Positions 35,187-45,153 are shown, numbered from the stretch's first letter. The stretch is DNA of 64,000 bases from Clostridium niameyense (GCF_001243045.1 NZ_LN849007.1:834989-898988); one strand, 5' to 3'. The notes: generated from the letters alone by a model not told the origin. Translations and numbers: made by a program.

Positions 35187-35960
35187 ATGATTACTAATAA
35201 AGTTGAAATTTGTGGAGTAAATACCGCTAAATTACCTGTATTAAAAGAAGCAACTATGAAGGATCTATTAACGAGAATGAGAGAAGGAGAAGAAGGTTGT
35301 AGAGAAAAAATCATAAAGGGTAATTTAAGACTTGTTCTAAGTGTAATAAAAAGATTTAACAATCGTGGAGAAAACGTAGATGACCTTTTTCAAGTAGGAT
35401 GTGTAGGGTTAATTAAAGCTATTGATAATTTTGACTTAAGTCAAAATGTAAAGTTTTCAACTTATGCAGTACCTATGATTATAGGGGAAATAAGGAGATA
35501 TTTAAGAGATAACAATTCCATAAGAGTTAGTAGATCTTTAAGAGATATCGCCTATAAAGCCCTTCAGGTAAGGGATAAGTTAGTAAACAAAAATAATAAA
35601 GAACCTACATTATCTCAAATAGCTAAAGAATTAGATATACCAAGAGAGGAAGTAGTATTTGCATTAGATGCTATACAAGATCCAGTATCTTTATTTGAAC
35701 CTATATATCATGATGGTGGAGATGCTATATATGTAATGGATCAAATAAGTGATAATAAAAATGTGGATGAAAACTGGATAGAAAATATATCTATAAAAGA
35801 GGCTATGAAGAAATTGAATAATAGGGAAAAGCTAATTCTTAATTTAAGATTCTTTGATGGAAGAACACAAATGGAGGTAGCAGATGAGATAGGTATATCT
35901 CAAGCACAAGTTTCACGATTGGAAAAAACAGCATTAAAACATATGAGAAAATATATATAA
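35187..35960 (+). CDS. sigG: Sporulation sigma factor SigG
   Basis: 257 residues. SigG opens with the highly conserved NKVEICGVNTAKLPVLKE. Regions 2 ('RLVLSVIKRFNNRGENVDDLFQ'-type block), 3 and 4 ('RTQMEVADEIGISQAQVSRLEK') follow. No pro-sequence is present, as expected. It is the late forespore factor, active after engulfment, for SASP and germination genes. It sits downstream of spoIIGA-sigE. A hairpin may restrict its translation from early read-through RNA. A forespore (SigF) promoter is expected nearby, but I could not identify one with confidence. Confidence 0.97.
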   Translation: MITNKVEICGVNTAKLPVLKEATMKDLLTRMREGEEGCREKIIKGNLRLVLSVIKRFNNRGENVDDLFQVGCVGLIKAIDNFDLSQNVKFSTYAVPMIIGEIRRYLRDNNSIRVSRSLRDIAYKALQVRDKLVNKNNKEPTLSQIAKELDIPREEVVFALDAIQDPVSLFEPIYHDGGDAIYVMDQISDNKNVDENWIENISIKEAMKKLNNREKLILNLRFFDGRTQMEVADEIGISQAQVSRLEKTALKHMRKYI

Positions 35961-35965
35961 TTAAT

Positions 35966-36000
35966 AAAAACTGAGAATAAAAAGTATTCTCAGTTTTTAT
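35966..36000 (+). terminator. Intrinsic terminator after sigG
   Basis: Perfect 14-bp stem AAAAACTGAGAATA/TATTCTCAGTTTTT with a five-base loop. Confidence 0.92.
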
Positions 36001-36082
36001 TAATTATATAATAGATATGTTATCATATAGTATTTTTAATAACATATAATTTAATAATTATATATGTATAGGGGGATTTAAA

Positions 36083-36346
36083 ATGGAAGAAATGGGATTA
36101 TACTCTATAGGAAACTTAAGAAGTATGGAGGTTATAGACATAAATACAGGAAGCAAGCTTGGATACATAAAGGATTTAGTTATAGATTGTGATGAATATA
36201 AAATAGTTTCTATAATAATTCCTTCAAAAAAACTTTCCTTGTTTAGTAAAAAAGATGATATAGAAATAGGATGGGACAAAATAAAAAAATTAGGGGTAGA
36301 TGTAATCTTAGTAGAAGGCGATGAGTACATGATGGGAGATAATTAA
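36083..36346 (+). CDS. YlmC/YmxH family PRC-barrel sporulation protein
   Basis: 87 residues, RBS GGGGGATTT before ATG 36083. One PRC-barrel domain: 'LRSMEVIDINTGSKLGYIKDLVID', then a short strand run ending 'GVDVILVEGD'. The family is conserved in spore-formers near sigG and is called YlmC/YmxH. Its molecular role is unknown. The earlier PRC-barrel protein at 10738 shares the fold but has two repeats. Confidence 0.85.
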   Translation: MEEMGLYSIGNLRSMEVIDINTGSKLGYIKDLVIDCDEYKIVSIIIPSKKLSLFSKKDDIEIGWDKIKKLGVDVILVEGDEYMMGDN

Positions 36347-36446
36347 TTATTAAATAAATTTAAGATTTTAATAAGATAAATATAGAAAAGCTGTTAAAAC
36401 AGTGTATAATATAATATATATTATAAGGAAAAGGGTGTGTGTAGCA

Positions 36447-36908
36447 TTGAGATGCCCATATTGTGCATATGAAGAAAGTAAAGTAGTAGACTCCAGATCA
36501 ACAGAAGATGGAGAAGCTATAAGAAGAAGAAGAGAATGTTTAAAATGCAATAAAAGATATACTACTTATGAAAAAGTAGAAAATATTCCTGTTTTAGTTA
36601 TTAAAAAGAACATGAGTAGGGAATATTTTGATAGATCTAAAATAATAAATGGACTTATAAAGGCATGTCAAAAAAGACCAGTATCTCGAAAACAAATTGA
36701 ATTTGTAGCAGATGAGGTAGAAAGAAAAATAAGTAATACAATGGTTACAGAAATAAAATCAGAAGATATAGGAGAGCTTATAATGGAGAAGTTAAAGGAA
36801 ATAGATGAGGTATCCTATGTAAGATTTGCTTCTGTATATAGACAGTTTAAGGATATAAATACCTTTATGGAAGAAATTAAAAATTTAATGGAGAAAAGTA
36901 ATAGCTGA
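36447..36908 (+). CDS. nrdR: Transcriptional repressor NrdR
   Basis: 153 residues from TTG 36447, which gives the standard N-terminus xRCPYC. Longer versions add non-conserved residues. A zinc ribbon with CPYC and CLKC (residues 3-34) is followed by an ATP-cone ('VLVIKKNMSREYFDRSKIINGL'-type region, about 47-137). It binds ATP/dATP and represses ribonucleotide reductase operons. No nrd gene is in the window. A short dyad (CTGTT/AACAG) and TATAAT lie at 36391-36410 just upstream. The stop codon is part of the terminator hairpin. Confidence 0.94.
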   Translation: MRCPYCAYEESKVVDSRSTEDGEAIRRRRECLKCNKRYTTYEKVENIPVLVIKKNMSREYFDRSKIINGLIKACQKRPVSRKQIEFVADEVERKISNTMVTEIKSEDIGELIMEKLKEIDEVSYVRFASVYRQFKDINTFMEEIKNLMEKSNS

Positions 36909-36931
36909 CGCGATTAGCCGTCAGTTTTTTT
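36905..36931 (+). terminator. Intrinsic terminator after nrdR
   Basis: CTGACG/CGTCAG stem with an eight-base loop and seven Ts, overlapping the nrdR stop codon. Confidence 0.85.
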
Positions 36932-37020
36932 ATAATAATATTAAATTAAAGACATGTAATATTTAATGTTAAAAATAAATTAATCTGATGGTAAAATAGT
37001 AAAGAGAGGAGAATGATAAT

Positions 37021-37740
37021 ATGAATTTTGAAAAAATTAATATCGGACAGTATACTTTTTTAAAATTTAACTATAAAAGAGCTTCTTTTGTTTTTTCTAC
37101 TGGTGAAGGTAATTTAAAATTTAATAGAGGTACAAAAGAAGGATTAGATAATTTACGCAATATTAAAGAATGGTTTAATTTAAAAAATGTGGGGTATTTA
37201 AATCAAATACATAGTAATATAATTTGTGAATTTAAAGAAGATATACATGAAGAAGGGGACGGAATTATGACGGATAAATCTTCTACAGCTATAGGTGTCT
37301 TTACAGCAGATTGTGTTCCAATTCTTTTATATGATAGTATAAACAATGCTATAGCATCAGTGCATAGTGGTTGGAGAGGTACTTATAATCATATAGTTAT
37401 AGAGTCTTTAAAGAACATGAATAAAAAATATAATACTAATGCTGAGGATGTAGTTGTATGTATAGGTCCCCATATTGGTCAATGTTGCTATGAGGTTAGT
37501 TACGATTTAATACAAAAATTTAAAGAAGATAAGACTTATGGACATTATAAAATATCTAATGAGAAAAATTATTTGAATTTACAAGAATGTATAAAGGCTC
37601 AGTTGTTAAAATCAGGTGTAAGGAAAGAAAATATATTAACTATAAATATGTGTACATTTTGTAGTAAGGGGTATAAATTTAATTCCTATAGAAAAACAAA
37701 AAATACTGCAGGCCAATTTTCCTTTGTATATATAAATTAA
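37021..37740 (+). CDS. pgeF: Peptidoglycan editing factor PgeF (multicopper polyphenol oxidase-fold, YfiH)
   Basis: 239 residues. The YfiH/DUF152 fold has the metal-site motifs 'NQIHSN', 'TADCVPILLYD', 'HSGWRGT' and 'CIGPHIGQCCYEV', and ends 'FNSYRKTKNTAGQFSF'. E. coli PgeF removes wrongly incorporated amino acids from peptidoglycan precursors, and older annotations call it laccase or purine nucleoside phosphorylase. GAGAGGAG precedes ATG 37021. It lies 16 bases upstream of the two-component pair and is probably cotranscribed with it. Confidence 0.88.
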   Translation: MNFEKINIGQYTFLKFNYKRASFVFSTGEGNLKFNRGTKEGLDNLRNIKEWFNLKNVGYLNQIHSNIICEFKEDIHEEGDGIMTDKSSTAIGVFTADCVPILLYDSINNAIASVHSGWRGTYNHIVIESLKNMNKKYNTNAEDVVVCIGPHIGQCCYEVSYDLIQKFKEDKTYGHYKISNEKNYLNLQECIKAQLLKSGVRKENILTINMCTFCSKGYKFNSYRKTKNTAGQFSFVYIN

Positions 37741-37756
37741 TATGGGGAGGGATAAT

Positions 37757-38455
37757 ATGACAAAGGGAAAAGTACTTATAGTAGATGATGAGGAGCATAT
37801 CTGTGAATTAATAAAGTTTAATTTACAAAAAGATGGATATGAATGTATATGTGTATTTAATGGATTAGATGCTTTAAAAAAAGCTAGAGAAGAAAAACCA
37901 GATATTATATTGTTAGATTTAATGTTACCTGGATTAGATGGATATGATGTTTGTAGGAAAATAAGAAAAGATGAAGTAATACATTCTATACCTATAATAA
38001 TGCTTACAGCCAAAGGAGAAGAATTAGATAAAATTTTAGGTCTGGAATTAGGAGCAGATGATTATATAACAAAGCCTTTTTCTGTACGAGAAATGGTGGC
38101 GAGAGTAAAAGCTATTCTTAGAAGGACTGTTTCAATCCATAAAGACGATAATTATTATAAATTTGGAAATATAGAAATTAATTTTGAAAAGCATAGCATA
38201 AAAAAATCTGGTGAGAAGGTAGAGCTTACTTTAAAGGAGTTTGAACTTTTAGAAGTATTAATTAGAAATAAGGGTAATGTAATGACTAGAGATTTTCTTT
38301 TGGACAATATATGGGGTTATGAATATGTAGGAGAAACCAGAACAGTAGATGTCCATATAAGACATTTAAGAAAAAAAATAGAGGAAGATGATAAAAACCC
38401 GAAATATATTGAAACTATAAGAGGTATAGGTTATAGATTTACTACAGATTTATAA
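37757..38455 (+). CDS. phoP: Response regulator, OmpR/PhoB family (PhoP-like)
   Basis: 232 residues from ATG 37757, served by GGGGAGGG. The ATG at 37742 overlaps that site. The receiver domain has VDDEE, phospho-Asp54 (LLDLMLPG), the Thr of MLTAKGE and Lys of TKPF. The winged-helix C-terminus has 'LTLKEFELLEVLIRNKGNV' and 'VDVHIRHLRKKI'. With the adjacent kinase it is the PhoP-PhoR type, known to control phosphate uptake. Wrecked pst genes immediately downstream support the phosphate assignment. Confidence 0.88.
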   Translation: MTKGKVLIVDDEEHICELIKFNLQKDGYECICVFNGLDALKKAREEKPDIILLDLMLPGLDGYDVCRKIRKDEVIHSIPIIMLTAKGEELDKILGLELGADDYITKPFSVREMVARVKAILRRTVSIHKDDNYYKFGNIEINFEKHSIKKSGEKVELTLKEFELLEVLIRNKGNVMTRDFLLDNIWGYEYVGETRTVDVHIRHLRKKIEEDDKNPKYIETIRGIGYRFTTDL

Positions 38456-38466
38456 GAGGAGAATAT

Positions 38467-40095
38467 ATGAGAAAAAAATTAATTATTTCTAGTTTAATAA
38501 TTTTAATCTTTACGTTAACTATAGTTTCATCTTTATTTTTTATAATTATTAATTATCAATATCAAGAAAATGAGGAAAATAAATTAAAAAATAATAATAC
38601 TACTATAGTTAATATAATAAATAATGAAAATATAAAAGATATACCTAGTTTTATAAAAAGAAATTTTTATAATGGAGATATTAAAGTAACACTATTAGAT
38701 AAAAATAGAAATTTAGTAATAGAATCTAAAAAAAAAGAAGAAAATTTAGGATGTATATATTATGAAACAAAAATAAAACAGGGTTATATAATTAGAAGTT
38801 CTATAGATATTACAAAAGCATCTGTATTGGATAAAAAATATTATAGATATTATATATATATAATTTTATTTTCCTTTTTAATATCTTTTTTACTTTCTTC
38901 AAGACTATCTCAAGCTATGATAAAGCCTATTAAGGATTTAGAGTTTGTAACTTCTAGAATAGCTCAGGGAGAATTTGATATAAGGGTTAGGATTACGTCG
39001 GAAGACGAAATAGGTGAACTTGGAAAAACCTTTAATAATATGGGAAATAAGCTTGAAGATATGTTAAAAGAAGTCAAAGATAAACAAAATAAATTAGAAT
39101 CTATATTAAAAAGTATGGATAGTGGAGTTATAGCAGTAGATAAAGAGTTTAAGATTATAATGATAAATCCTTATGCAAAGAAATTGTTTCAAATTGAAAA
39201 AGATATTATAGGAGAAAATTTAAAGGATAGTATAGGAGATTTTCACCTAGAAACCTTATTTAAACATAAAAAGAATGAATATAATGAAATTACTATTTGT
39301 TGTCCTGAAAAAAAGATTTTAAGGGTAAAGACTGCAAATATAATAAGCAAATATGATTTAATAGGAACTGTGGCTGTAGTTCAAGATGTAACAGATATTA
39401 AAAAATTAGAAAATATGAGGGCACAGTTTGTAGCAAATGTATCTCATGAGCTTAAAACACCATTAACGTCTATAAAAGGTTTTGCAGAAACTTTAAAGTA
39501 TGTAGATGATATTGAAACTAGAAATAAATTTCTAAAGATAATAGATGATGAAGCTGAAAGACTTACAAGACTTATAAATGATATCTTAGTTCTTTCTGAC
39601 ATAGAAAAGGATAAAAAAGATATTGTAATGCAGAGCATCAATTTAAATAAAACTATAGAAGATGTGTGTTATTTGGTAAATAAATCAGCTATAGATAAGA
39701 ATATTATTATATCTGTAATAGGTGATAAGATTCCTAATATAAAAGGTGTAGAAGATTTATATAAACAAATGATTATAAATTTAGTAGATAATGCTATAAA
39801 GTATACAGAACCTAAAGGTAAAGTAACTATAGGTACAAAGCTTAAAGATAATAAAATAATTTTATGGATAGAAGATACTGGTGTAGGTATGGAAAGAGAA
39901 CATTTAGATAGAATATTTGAGAGGTTTTATAGAGTGGATAAGGCCAGATCTAGAGCTGAGGGAGGCACAGGTTTAGGGCTTGCTATAGTGAAGCATATTG
40001 TAATAGGCATAAAAGGTAAGATAGATGTGCAAAGCAAAGTAGGGGAAGGTAGCAAGTTTATTATAGAAATTCCATTAAAACAAGATATGTTATAA
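38467..40095 (+). CDS. phoR: Sensor histidine kinase, PhoR-like
   Basis: 542 residues. Two membrane segments (about 5-27 and 135-158) flank an extracytoplasmic region of about 105 residues. HAMP (about 160-212), PAS (about 220-310) and HisKA with phospho-His327 (NVSHELKTPLTSIKG) follow. HATPase boxes are N (LVDNAIKYTE), G1 (EDTGVGMERE) and G2 (GGTGLGLAIVKH). Full length and all catalytic motifs are intact. Partner of the regulator 11 bases upstream. In known systems, PhoR reads phosphate status through the Pst transporter and PhoU, yet the local pst copy is broken. Confidence 0.9.
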   Translation: MRKKLIISSLIILIFTLTIVSSLFFIIINYQYQENEENKLKNNNTTIVNIINNENIKDIPSFIKRNFYNGDIKVTLLDKNRNLVIESKKKEENLGCIYYETKIKQGYIIRSSIDITKASVLDKKYYRYYIYIILFSFLISFLLSSRLSQAMIKPIKDLEFVTSRIAQGEFDIRVRITSEDEIGELGKTFNNMGNKLEDMLKEVKDKQNKLESILKSMDSGVIAVDKEFKIIMINPYAKKLFQIEKDIIGENLKDSIGDFHLETLFKHKKNEYNEITICCPEKKILRVKTANIISKYDLIGTVAVVQDVTDIKKLENMRAQFVANVSHELKTPLTSIKGFAETLKYVDDIETRNKFLKIIDDEAERLTRLINDILVLSDIEKDKKDIVMQSINLNKTIEDVCYLVNKSAIDKNIIISVIGDKIPNIKGVEDLYKQMIINLVDNAIKYTEPKGKVTIGTKLKDNKIILWIEDTGVGMEREHLDRIFERFYRVDKARSRAEGGTGLGLAIVKHIVIGIKGKIDVQSKVGEGSKFIIEIPLKQDML

Positions 40096-40128
40096 AAGGT
40101 TTTCGTTAAAATACGAAAACTTTTTATT
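40094..40128 (+). terminator. Intrinsic terminator after phoR
   Basis: AAAGGTTTTCGT/ACGAAAACTTTT-type stem (one G-U) and T-run, separating phoPR from the pst remnant. Confidence 0.85.
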
Positions 40129-40153
40129 TTTATAACCTATATTATTATTAATG

Positions 40154-40192
40154 TTAAATAGAATTAACCTTAATATAATAAAGTTTTAACCT
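40154..40192 (+). promoter_or_regulatory. Candidate Pho box: direct repeats at about 11-bp spacing
   Basis: TTAACCT occurs at 40164-40170 and again exactly 22 bases later at 40186-40192. A weaker TTAAATA lies at 40154 and an ATAATAA near 40175, giving roughly 10-11-bp periodicity. PhoP proteins bind tandem TT(A/T)ACA-like repeats on one DNA face with that spacing. It lies between the phoR terminator and the pstS remnant. Confidence 0.45.
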
Positions 40193-40255
40193 AAATAGGT
40201 TATTGTAATAACTATAATAGATAAAAATTCACTTTTGGGGTTAGGGTCAATAGTA

Positions 40256-40706
40256 ATGGGAAAACATATATTAAAATCTATTATGATAAGCATGGTTATA
40301 ATTATCACTATAGTGTTAATTATAGGATGTGATGATAAATCTACAGAAGATTCTAAAAAAGGAATATTACTTTCTGTTAGTTTGGAGATATTAACAGATA
40401 TAATTTTAGCGGTAGGTAGAATATTGGGTGAAACAGCAACTCTTTTATATACAGCAGGTATGAGTGCAACTCCCTTAAAGTTTACAGCTAATATAACATC
40501 AAAATTTTTTTCCATTTAACTTAATGAGACCTACAGAAAGATTATCAGTATACATATGGCAGATAAATTCAGAATCTACCGTAAAGGATGCATCTAGGAT
40601 AGCTGATGGTGCTGTTGCTATGCTTATAATAATGGTAATTTTATTTAATATATTGACAAGAGTAATAGGAAAGAACATATATAGAATATATACCGGAACT
40701 AATTAG
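40256..40706 (+). pseudogene. Fused remnant of pstS (start) and pstA (end)
   Basis: The first 35 or so codons read as a PstS-type lipoprotein signal (MGKHILKSIM... with lipobox LIIGC). At about 40358 the frame jumps straight into the C-terminal part of the permease PstA (ILAVGRILGETATLLYTAG). The rest of pstS, all of pstC and the front of pstA are missing. A stop at 40517-40519 and a frame change follow. Then 40524-40706 continues PstA ('RPTERLSVYIWQI', 'AVAMLIIMVILFN', 'IYTGTN'). So one deletion and at least one frameshift have destroyed the phosphate ABC transporter. Confidence 0.85.
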
Positions 40707-40718
40707 GGAGGTAAGGAT

Positions 40719-41363
40719 ATGGGAAGGATAAGAACCGAAAATTTAAATTTATACTATGGTAGTAGAAAAGTATTAAAAAACATAAATATATTCATAAATG
40801 AAAATGCGGTCACAGCATTTATAGGACCTTCTGGTTGTGAAAAACCTTCATTTTTAAAAACTTTAAATAGAATGAATGATTTTGTAGGTTTAGTTAAAAT
40901 ATATGGAAATATATATTTTGAAAGTAAAAATATATACAAGGAATTTGATGAAATCGAACTTAGAAAAAGGATTGGTATGGTGTTTCAAAGTCTTAACCCT
41001 TTTCCTATGTCTATATATGATAATATAGCCTATGATCCTAAGATTCACGGAATAAAAAGCAAAAGTAGGTTAGATGAAATTAATTAAAAAAAGTTTGAGA
41101 GGAGCTGCTCTTTGGGAAGAGGTAAAAGATAGATTAAAAAAGAATGATTTAGGTTTGTCTGGTGGTTAGCACCAAAGACTTTGCATAGCTAGAACTTTAT
41201 CTGTAGAGCCAAAGGTAGTTTTAATGGATGAACCTACTTCTGCATTAGGTCCCATATCTACATTAAAAATAGAGAAATAATAGAGTATAATAATACAAAA
41301 GGTATATTGAATAACCCAATTGATAAAAGAACTATGGATTATATAAATGGACAATTTGGTTAA
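40719..41363 (+). pseudogene. Decayed pstB (phosphate ABC transporter ATPase)
   Basis: PstB homology runs the whole length with several lesions. Walker A is GPSGCEKPS instead of GPSGCGKSS. The frame shifts near 41085 (after KSRLDEIN). The signature LSGG is followed by an in-frame TAG at 41167-41169, where Gln is expected. Walker B's D-loop reads SALG rather than SALD. Stops at 41278-41283 precede a deletion of the segment before the C-terminus. The true C-terminus (NPIDKRTMDYINGQFG, then TAA 41361-41363) is still legible. It cannot make a working ATPase. phoU, the usual next gene, is absent. Confidence 0.92.
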
Positions 41364-41376
41364 AATATATTTTCAT

Positions 41377-41405
41377 TAAAAGCCTTGTAATACAAGGTTT
41401 TCTTT
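41377..41405 (+). terminator. Terminator of the former pst operon
   Basis: AAAAGCCTTG/CAAGGTTTT stem with a TAATA loop and T-rich tail. Confidence 0.75.
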
Positions 41406-41416
41406 ACATTATATTA

Positions 41417-41445
41417 TTGACTAAATAATTATATTAATGTATTAT
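41417..41445 (+). promoter_or_regulatory. Sigma-A promoter of the DUF512-der-gpsA operon
   Basis: TTGACT (41417-41422), 17 bases, TATTAT (41440-41445), 38 bases before the first gene. Confidence 0.65.
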
Positions 41446-41482
41446 AACATAATGATACAACTATAAAATTGGAGTTGAAATT

Positions 41483-42817
41483 ATGAAAAAGGAAATAATA
41501 AAGGTAGAGAGAGGGAGCATAGCAGAAGAATTAGAAATAGAGCCAGGAGATTTTTTAGTTAATATAAATGGTAAAGAAGTAAAGGATATTATAGATTATA
41601 AATTTTTGATTGTTGATGAATATTTGGAAGTGGAAATAGAAAAGAAAAACGGAGAAATATGGGAACTTGAAATAGAGAAAGAGTATGATGAGAATTTAGG
41701 TATAGAATTTAAAGAAGCAATATTAGATAAACCCCAAAGTTGTCATAATAAATGTTTATTTTGTTTTATAGATCAACTTCCTAAAGGTATGAGAAAAACT
41801 TTATATTTTAAAGATGATGATTCTAGATTATCTTTTCTTCAAGGTAATTTTCTTACATTAACTAATATGAGTGATGAGGATATAGACAGAATAATAAAGT
41901 ATAGAATAAGTCCTATAAATATATCTGTACATACTACTAATCCAGAACTTAGAGTTAAGCTTTTAAACAATAGATTTGCAGGCAATCTATATAAAAGAAT
42001 GCAAAAACTTGCTAAAGCAGGTATTAAAATGGACTGTCAGGTAGTTTTATGTCCAGAACTTAATAATGGAGAGGAATTAAAAAGAACTATAGAGGATTTA
42101 TACAAATTATATCCTGCTGTAGAAAATTTAGCAGTGGTTCCCATAGGAGTTACTAAATTTAGAAAGGGACTTTATCAATTTACTTTATTTAATAAAAAAA
42201 CTGCAAGAGAAGAACTTAATATGGTAGAAGTTTATCAAAAAAAGTTTATGAATGAAATAGGTAAACCTTTTGTAAGAATGTCCGATGAGTTTTATGTTAT
42301 AGCGGATAGAGATGTTCCTACAGAGGAATTTTATCAAGGCTTTAAACAATTAGAAGATGGTGTTGGAGTTATAAGAATGTTTAGGAATAACATAGAAAAT
42401 AATTTATATAAAATTCCTAAAGATATACACAAAAGTTTTACATTTTTAACTGGTGCATCTGCTTATAATGAAATACTAAAAGCTGGGAATAAAATTATGG
42501 ATTATAATCCAAAACTACATATAGATGTAATTAAAATATTTAATGAATTTTTTGGTACTACAATTACTGTAGCGGGTCTTATTACAGGTCATGATATAAT
42601 AAATCAAACTAAAGAAAAAAAACTTGGGGATTATGTTATAATTCCTGATGTAATGCTTAGAAAAGGTTATGAGCCAGCTAATGATGATGAAAAAATATTT
42701 TTAGATGATATAACTTTAGAACAATTGGAAAAAGCTATTAATAGAAAAATTCTAGTATGTGATTATACAGGAGAAGATTTAATAGATATAATAATTGAGT
42801 ACAGTAAGGAGGAATAA
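41483..42817 (+). CDS. DUF512 family radical SAM-like protein
   Basis: 444 residues. A PDZ-like domain leads (about 1-60, '[22 protein letters not shown]'). A cysteine triad follows in [21 protein letters not shown] (split: C..C..C near 78-85). The TIM-barrel-like middle and the DUF512 domain at the C-terminus ('[11 protein letters not shown]', '[11 protein letters not shown]') complete it. The CxxxCxxC spacing implies a radical SAM 4Fe-4S cluster. The family is conserved in Clostridia directly upstream of der, but no reaction is known. The der start lies two bases after its stop, so they are coupled. Confidence 0.88.
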   Translation: MKKEIIKVERGSIAEELEIEPGDFLVNINGKEVKDIIDYKFLIVDEYLEVEIEKKNGEIWELEIEKEYDENLGIEFKEAILDKPQSCHNKCLFCFIDQLPKGMRKTLYFKDDDSRLSFLQGNFLTLTNMSDEDIDRIIKYRISPINISVHTTNPELRVKLLNNRFAGNLYKRMQKLAKAGIKMDCQVVLCPELNNGEELKRTIEDLYKLYPAVENLAVVPIGVTKFRKGLYQFTLFNKKTAREELNMVEVYQKKFMNEIGKPFVRMSDEFYVIADRDVPTEEFYQGFKQLEDGVGVIRMFRNNIENNLYKIPKDIHKSFTFLTGASAYNEILKAGNKIMDYNPKLHIDVIKIFNEFFGTTITVAGLITGHDIINQTKEKKLGDYVIIPDVMLRKGYEPANDDEKIFLDDITLEQLEKAINRKILVCDYTGEDLIDIIIEYSKEE

Positions 42818-42819
42818 AA

Positions 42820-44136
42820 ATGGGAAAACCAGTAGTTGCAATAGTGGGAAGACCTAATGTAGGAAAATCAACATTGTTTAATAAATTAGCAGGAAAGAGG
42901 ATTTCAATAGTACAGGATACTCCAGGAGTTACAAGAGATAGAATTTATGCGGAGGCAGAGTGGTTAAAGTATAATTTTACTATAATAGATACTGGTGGTA
43001 TAGAGCCTAAAAGTGATGATATAATATTATCTCAGATGAGAAGGCAAGCCAAAATGGCTATAGAAATGGCTACAGTAATTATATTTTTAGTAGATGGGAA
43101 GGAAGGTATAACACCAGCAGATAGAGAAGTAGCTCAAATGCTTAGAAAAAGCAAAAAACCTGTGGTTTTAGTGGTAAATAAAGTAGACAGAGTAAAAGAA
43201 GAAGATAATGCTTATGAATTTTATAATTTAGGAATAGGAGATCCTATAACTATATCAGCATCTCAAGCTTTAGGACTTGGTGATATGTTAGATAGAGTTG
43301 TAGAATATTTTAAAGATGATAAGGATGCATTAGAGAAAGAAGAAAGAATAAATATTGCTTTTGTAGGTAAACCAAATGTAGGAAAATCTTCTCTTATAAA
43401 TAAGTTATTAGGGGAGAATAGGGTTATAGTAAGTGATATTCCAGGAACTACAAGAGATTCTATAGACAGCTATTTAGACACAGATGAAGGAAAATTTGTT
43501 CTTATAGATACAGCAGGTCTTAGAAGAAAAAGCAAAGTAAAAGAAGAAATTGAAAGATATAGTGTAATAAGAACCTATGCGTCTATCGAGAGAGCGGATA
43601 TATGTATATTAATGATAGATGCTACAGAAGGGATTTCCGAGCAAGATGAAAAAATAATAGGATATGCTCATGATTTAAATAAAGCAATATTAGTCATAGT
43701 AAATAAATGGGATCTTATAGAAAAAGATGATAAGACCATGAGTGAGTTTAAAAAGGACTTAGGTTTTAATCTTTCTTTTATGCCTTATGCTAAATATTTA
43801 TTTATTTCAGCTAGAACAGGTCAAAGAGTTCATAAAGTTTTAAGTTTAGCTAAAGAATGTTATGATAATTATACAAAGAGAGTAAAAACAGGGGTTTTAA
43901 ATGATGTAGTAAGCAATGCTATAATGATGACAGAACCACCTATAATAGGTACTAAGAGATTAAAAGTATATTATGTAACTCAAATAGGAGTTAAACCACC
44001 AACTTTTATATTTTTTGTAAATGATCCAGCTTGTGTGCATTTTTCTTATAGAAGATATTTAGAAAATCAATTAAGACAAAATTTTGATTTTACGGGAACA
44101 GGTATAAAATTAGAGTTTAGGGAAAGGAAGGAATAA
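42820..44136 (+). CDS. der: Ribosome assembly GTPase Der (EngA)
   Basis: 438 residues. Two tandem GTPase domains are hallmarks of Der. The first has [12 protein letters not shown] (about 9) and DTGGIEP; the second has [12 protein letters not shown] (about 183) and DTAGLRR, each with an NKxD motif. The KH-like C-terminal domain follows. It is essential for 50S subunit maturation. ATG 42820 follows AAGGAGG. In many clostridia plsY stands between der and gpsA, but here gpsA starts one base after der. Confidence 0.97.
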   Translation: MGKPVVAIVGRPNVGKSTLFNKLAGKRISIVQDTPGVTRDRIYAEAEWLKYNFTIIDTGGIEPKSDDIILSQMRRQAKMAIEMATVIIFLVDGKEGITPADREVAQMLRKSKKPVVLVVNKVDRVKEEDNAYEFYNLGIGDPITISASQALGLGDMLDRVVEYFKDDKDALEKEERINIAFVGKPNVGKSSLINKLLGENRVIVSDIPGTTRDSIDSYLDTDEGKFVLIDTAGLRRKSKVKEEIERYSVIRTYASIERADICILMIDATEGISEQDEKIIGYAHDLNKAILVIVNKWDLIEKDDKTMSEFKKDLGFNLSFMPYAKYLFISARTGQRVHKVLSLAKECYDNYTKRVKTGVLNDVVSNAIMMTEPPIIGTKRLKVYYVTQIGVKPPTFIFFVNDPACVHFSYRRYLENQLRQNFDFTGTGIKLEFRERKE

Positions 44137-44137
44137 A

Positions 44138-45136
44138 ATGAGTTCATGTGTAGCCTTCATAGGAGCAGGAAGTTTTGGAACTTCATTAGCTATAATGCTT
44201 TCCAAAAAAGGATTAAATGTTAATATATGGGCAAGAAAACATGAAATTGTAGAAGATATAAATGTAAAAAGAGAAAACATAAAATATTTACCTAAAGTAG
44301 TTATTCCGTCAGGAATAACTGCTTATACTGATATGAATAAGTCCATAGAAAATTGTGATTTTATAGTTTTAGCAGTACCATCTCATGTAATAAGAAAGAT
44401 TTGTAAGGACATAAAACCTTTCATAAGAGAGAATCAGGTAATAATTAATATAGCAAAAGGTATTGAAGAAGATACAGGAAAAATATTATCTGAAGTTATA
44501 CAAGAAGAGCTTCCATTAAATAAAGTAGTAGTACTTTCAGGGCCTAGTCATGCAGAAGAAGTAGCTTTAGATATTCCAACTACCGTAGTAGTTTCTTCTA
44601 AAGATATGAAATGCGCACAAAAGGTCCAAGATTTATTTATGACCAATAAATTTAGAGTATATACTAATGGGGATTTACTAGGTGTGGAAATAGGAGGAGC
44701 TGTAAAAAATATTATAGCTCTTGCAGCTGGTGTATCCGATGGTATAGGTTATGGAGATAATACTAAAGCTGCACTTATGACAAGAGGTATGAGTGAAATT
44801 AAGAGAATAGGTATAAAATTAGGTGGCAAAAATGAAACTTTTTCAGGACTTACAGGTATGGGAGATTTAATTGTTACTTGTACTAGTATGCATAGTAGAA
44901 ATAGAAGAGCAGGTATACTTATAGGTAAAGGACATTCTACAGAAAAGGTTATAGATGAAATAGGTATGGTAGTAGAAGGTATAAAGGCTTGTAGAGCTTT
45001 TTATAATTTAAAGGAAAGACTAAATGTGGAAATGCCTATAACAGATATATTATATAAGGTGTTATTTCAAGGTAAAGATCCTAAATATGGAGTATATGAG
45101 CTAATGACAAGAGACAAAAAAAGTGAAATATATTAA
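44138..45136 (+). CDS. gpsA: Glycerol-3-phosphate dehydrogenase [NAD(P)+]
   Basis: 332 residues. Rossmann motif [13 protein letters not shown] near residue 8, then '[10 protein letters not shown]', '[11 protein letters not shown]', '[10 protein letters not shown]', and catalytic Lys in '[13 protein letters not shown]'. '[16 protein letters not shown]' and the late '[11 protein letters not shown]' are also standard. It makes sn-glycerol-3-phosphate for phospholipid synthesis. Translationally linked to der. AAAGGAAGG site before ATG 44138. Confidence 0.96.
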   Translation: MSSCVAFIGAGSFGTSLAIMLSKKGLNVNIWARKHEIVEDINVKRENIKYLPKVVIPSGITAYTDMNKSIENCDFIVLAVPSHVIRKICKDIKPFIRENQVIINIAKGIEEDTGKILSEVIQEELPLNKVVVLSGPSHAEEVALDIPTTVVVSSKDMKCAQKVQDLFMTNKFRVYTNGDLLGVEIGGAVKNIIALAAGVSDGIGYGDNTKAALMTRGMSEIKRIGIKLGGKNETFSGLTGMGDLIVTCTSMHSRNRRAGILIGKGHSTEKVIDEIGMVVEGIKACRAFYNLKERLNVEMPITDILYKVLFQGKDPKYGVYELMTRDKKSEIY

Positions 45137-45153
45137 TTAATTTTATTAAGTAA

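Noticed and set aside
36391..36410. CTGTT/AACAG dyad as an NrdR box
   Set aside because: It does not resemble the known NrdR box (acaCwAtATaTwGtgt type) and its arms are only five bases.
40186..40515. Minus-strand open frame of 109 codons over the pst remnant
   Set aside because: It is antisense to clear pstS/pstA remains, lacks a ribosome binding site and has low-complexity Ile-rich translation.
40719..41087. A functional short PstB-like ATPase
   Set aside because: The Walker A is altered, the signature motif lies beyond a frameshift and stop, and the true C-terminus is downstream out of frame; it is one decayed gene.
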